Source: Paenibacillus sp. FJAT-29882 (GTDB lineage Bacteria > Bacillota > Bacilli > Bacillales > DSM-1321). Taken from it: DNA of 64,000 bases. The stretch spans positions 389,377 to 453,376 of the forward strand of contig NZ_LMVB01000001.1 in assembly GCF_001510645.1 (NCBI RefSeq), in the 5' to 3' direction. Made by a program: the position numbers and the translations under genes. The notes beneath the pieces were generated by a model. The model did no database searches and was not told where the DNA came from. It saw only the letters and a program-made list of their open reading frames with translations. Positions 62,501 through 64,000 of this stretch are shown piece by piece (within the stretch, counting starts at the first letter, position 1; the number at the start of each line of letters is the position of its first letter).

Positions 62501-64000
62501 CCAACAACAAGAGTTTGAAGAACTATTCCAATCTCATCAACAACAGGACCAAAAGATTAGAGATTTAAATCAATCCAATCAGGAAGTGAACCAAGAATTA
62601 GCAGAATCCAGAATGGCGGAACAGAACCAGAGCCAAGAGCTTGAAAATCTAAAGCAATCGTATGAAGAAGTGAATCACCGGCTAGCAGATTCTATCCTGA
62701 AGGAACAAGGCCAACAACAAGAGCTTGAAGAACTATTCCAATCTCATCAACAACAGGACCAAAAGATTAGAGATTTAAATCAATCCAATCAGGAAGTGAA
62801 TCAAGAGTTAGCCGAATCCAGATTAGTGGAACAGGATCAGAGCCAAGAGCTTGAAAACCTAAAGCAATCAAATGAAGAACTCAATCACCAGCTAGCAGAT
62901 GCAACAATGAAGGAACAAGACCAACGCCAAGAACTTGAAGAATTACTCCAATCTTATCAACAACAGGACCAAGAACTAGGTGAACTAAAACAATCGAATC
63001 AGGAATTGAACCAAGAATTAACAGAATCCAGAATGGTGGAACAGAACCAGAGCCAAGAGCTTGGAGACCTAAAGCAATCTTATGAAGCACTCAATCACCA
63101 GTTGGCGGATGCAACAATGAAGGAACAAGACCAACGCCAAGAACTTGAAGAATTACTCCAATCTTATCAACAACAGGACCAAGAACTAGGTGAACTAAAA
63201 CAATCGAATCAGGAATTGAACCAAGAATTAACAGAATCCAGAATGGTGGAACAGAACCAGAACCAAGAGCTTGGAGACCTAAAGCAATCTTATGAAGCAC
63301 TCAATCACCAGTTGGCGGATGTAACAATGAAGGAACAAAGTCAACGACAAGAGCTCGAAGAATTACTCCAGTCTTATCAAAATCAGGACCAAGAGCTAGG
63401 CGAACTAAAACAATCGAATCAGGAATTGAACCAAGAATTAGCCGAATCTAGAATGGTGGAACAGAATCAGATTCAAGAGCTTGAAAACCTAAAGCAATCA
63501 AATGAAGCACTCAATCACCAGCTAGCAGATGCAACAATGAAGGAACAAGACTATCGACAAGAACTCGAAGAATTACTCCGGTCTTATCAAAATCAGGACC
63601 AAGAGCTAGGTGAACTAAAACAATCGAATCAGGAATTGAACCAAGAGTTAGCAAAATCTAGAATGGTAGAACAGAACCAGATTCAAGAGCTTGAAGAATT
63701 AAAGCAATCGTATGAAGAAGTGAATCATCAGCTAGCAGATTTAACTTTGAAGGAACAAGACCATCGACAAGAGCTCGAGGAATTACTCCAATCTTATCAA
63801 AATCAGGATCAAGAGCTAGGCGAACTAAAACAATCCTATCAGGAACTGAACCAAGAATTAACAGAATCTAGAATGGTGGAACAGAACCAGAGCCGAGAGC
63901 TTGGAGACCTAAAGCAATCTTATGAGGCACTCAATCACCAGTTGGCGGATGTAACAATGAAGGAACAAAGCCAACGACAAGAACTCGAAGAATTACTCCA
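59544..64000 (+). CDS. Very large coiled-coil repeat protein, open at the window end (at least 1485 codons)
   Basis: GTG 59544 lies behind GGGGGGG (ATG 59542 is in a closed frame). The frame stays open to the last base. Residues 1-95 are a non-repeat charged head with early coiled coil (LIRQIKKYKKVLKSYREND). Then tandem units begin, each with QELEELL, QELGELK, QELTESR-MVEQNQS and QELENLK-type heptads. From 62281 all units are exactly 70 residues (ten heptads); earlier units are 63 or other multiples of seven. Gln, Glu, Leu, Lys and Asn dominate; Cys and Pro are absent in the repeats and Gly rare. There is no signal peptide or membrane helix. A long parallel rod is expected. A sigma-K-like promoter and spore-surface-like neighbours suggest a spore or mother-cell structure. 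Confidence 0.85.
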   Translation, partial: MSNFTDENQLSTLIRQIKKYKKVLKSYRENDITEEYLTLRHQHELITAEREAEKGVQSELVEQIQTMTDQVEEMKKQYTILEKENEELKRQDLDKERDADAVKRKSIDLEEKTQELEGLMQSYEALNQELAELKRSYEEMKQELAETRLSEQDQKRVLDVLKQTHQELNQELTNSGLEQQSQEKELEELKHVLVESRMVQQDQSQKLEQIKQSYEEVNQQLEETILKEQSQKQELGELLYSYQNQDQELGELKQFNQEMKQELTESKMVEQNRSQELEELLQSHQQQDQELGELKQSYQELNQELTESRMVEQDQSQEFEDLKQSYEEVNHQLADSIMKEQSQRQELEELKQSYQNQDQELGELKQFNQEMKQELTESRMVEQNRSRELEELLQSHQQQDQELGELKQTYQELNQELTESRMVEQNRSQELEELLRSHQQQDQALGELKQSYEAINHQLADVTMKERDQSQELEELLQSYQNQDQELVELNQELTESRMVEQEKSQELENLKQSYEAINHQLTDVTMKEQDQRQELEELLQSYQNQDQELVELNQELTESRMVEQEKSQELENLKQSYEAINHQLTDVTMKEQDQRQELEELLQSYQNQDQELVELNQELTESRMVEQEKSQELENLKQSNEELNHQLADATLKEQSQNQEFEELLQSHQQQGQELGELKQTYQEMNQELTKSRIVEQNQKQELEELLHSHQNQDQELCELKQELTESRMVEQEKLQELEDLRQSYQNQGQELGELKQSNQELNQELAESRMAEQNQSQELGDLKQSYEALNHQLADVTMKEQSQRQELEELLQSYQNQDQELCELNQELTESRVVEQEKLQELEELQQTYEALNHQLADVTLKERDQRQELVELNQELTESRMVEQEKSQELENLKQSNEELNHQLADSILKEQGQQQELEELFQSHQQQDQKIRDLNQSNQELNQELAESRMAEQNQSQELENLKQSYEEVNHRLADSILKEQGQQQEFEELFQSHQQQDQKIRDLNQSNQEVNQELAESRMAEQNQSQELENLKQSYEEVNHRLADSILKEQGQQQELEELFQSHQQQDQKIRDLNQSNQEVNQELAESRLVEQDQSQELENLKQSNEELNHQLADATMKEQDQRQELEELLQSYQQQDQELGELKQSNQELNQELTESRMVEQNQSQELGDLKQSYEALNHQLADATMKEQDQRQELEELLQSYQQQDQELGELKQSNQELNQELTESRMVEQNQNQELGDLKQSYEALNHQLADVTMKEQSQRQELEELLQSYQNQDQELGELKQSNQELNQELAESRMVEQNQIQELENLKQSNEALNHQLADATMKEQDYRQELEELLRSYQNQDQELGELKQSNQELNQELAKSRMVEQNQIQELEELKQSYEEVNHQLADLTLKEQDHRQELEELLQSYQNQDQELGELKQSYQELNQELTESRMVEQNQSRELGDLKQSYEALNHQLADVTMKEQSQRQELEELL
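60223..64000 (+). repeat. In-frame tandem repeats within the coiled-coil gene
   Basis: The marker AAGGAACAA recurs at 60223, 60559, 60937, 61126, 61315, 61504, 61945, 62134, 62281 and then every 210 bases to 63961. Every interval is a multiple of 21 bp. Neighbouring units are almost identical in places (61126/61315, 62281/62491/62701, 62911/63121), showing recent duplication. Confidence 0.88.

Noticed and set aside
59680..63300. Several minus-strand ORFs of 60-130 codons in the repeat region
   Set aside because: They recur with the repeat period and are the reverse of the coiled-coil frame; codons such as CAA, GAA and CAG simply rarely give stops in reverse.
60223..64000. Regularly spaced repeats that might be mistaken for a CRISPR array
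   Set aside because: The units are translated in one continuous frame, are 189-210 bp long and have no unique spacers.

Overview
The window is chromosomal DNA from a low-GC, endospore-forming member of the Bacillales (Bacillaceae or Planococcaceae type). The evidence is a YunB gene, a GerA/GerB/GerC germinant-receptor operon, a 60-codon Cse60 gene and a terminal block of spore-surface-like genes. There is also a long collinear match to the Bacillus subtilis yt region (pepV-dat, thpR, ytmP-ytzH-trmB, ytnP-ytzB-ytoP, ytpP-ytpQ, sftA, murC). No rRNA, tRNA, CRISPR array, prophage or intact transposase gene was seen.

Layout. 1-3.1 kb: a CUT1 sugar importer whose binding protein resembles the Thermus glucose-binding protein. 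3.2-4.5 kb: yunB followed by an ORF-less, hairpin-rich element with IS200/IS605-type ends. 4.5-11.7 kb: a BceAB-like ABC pair, a TetR-regulated paired SMR exporter, an APH-fold kinase, and a PadR regulator with a pentapeptide-repeat protein. 11.9-15.5 kb: a minus-strand germinant receptor. 16-17.5 kb: an MFS transporter behind a leader with two PyrR-type binding loops and two terminators. 17.7-33.8 kb: mixed housekeeping genes (CAP protein, rhodanese, ytfP, ytgP, RsuA-type synthase, M48-ankyrin protease, coaA, Rrf2-DsbA pair, dbpA, signal peptidase I). 34-55.6 kb: VanW protein, pssA and the yt block ending at murC, with ytpR missing from its expected place. 55.7-64 kb: spore-surface-like genes, ending in a very large coiled-coil gene that runs off the window.

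At least four families of dispersed noncoding repeats lie between genes. (A) REP/MITE-like elements with inverted GGGTCTGACC cores, about a dozen copies. (B) IS200/IS605-derived palindromic elements beginning GTGAAAC and ending GCGGGATAAA, from 48 bp to a 435-bp form with a structured central region. (C) An element carrying GGTGGCGGTGCGGAGCT. (D) Two approximately 150-bp elements resembling Bacillus bcr1-type repeats. Several copies supply the stop codon or 3' end of a neighbouring gene, and one sits between the binding-protein and permease genes of the sugar operon.

The strongest candidates for something new are three. First, the open coiled-coil ORF from 59544: at least 1485 codons, with units that change length only by whole heptads and a sigma-K-like promoter. 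Second, the tandem PyrR-type attenuators in front of an MFS transporter, which predict a pyrimidine-related substrate. Third, the pair of homologous spore-surface-like genes, one interrupted by a single in-frame amber codon.
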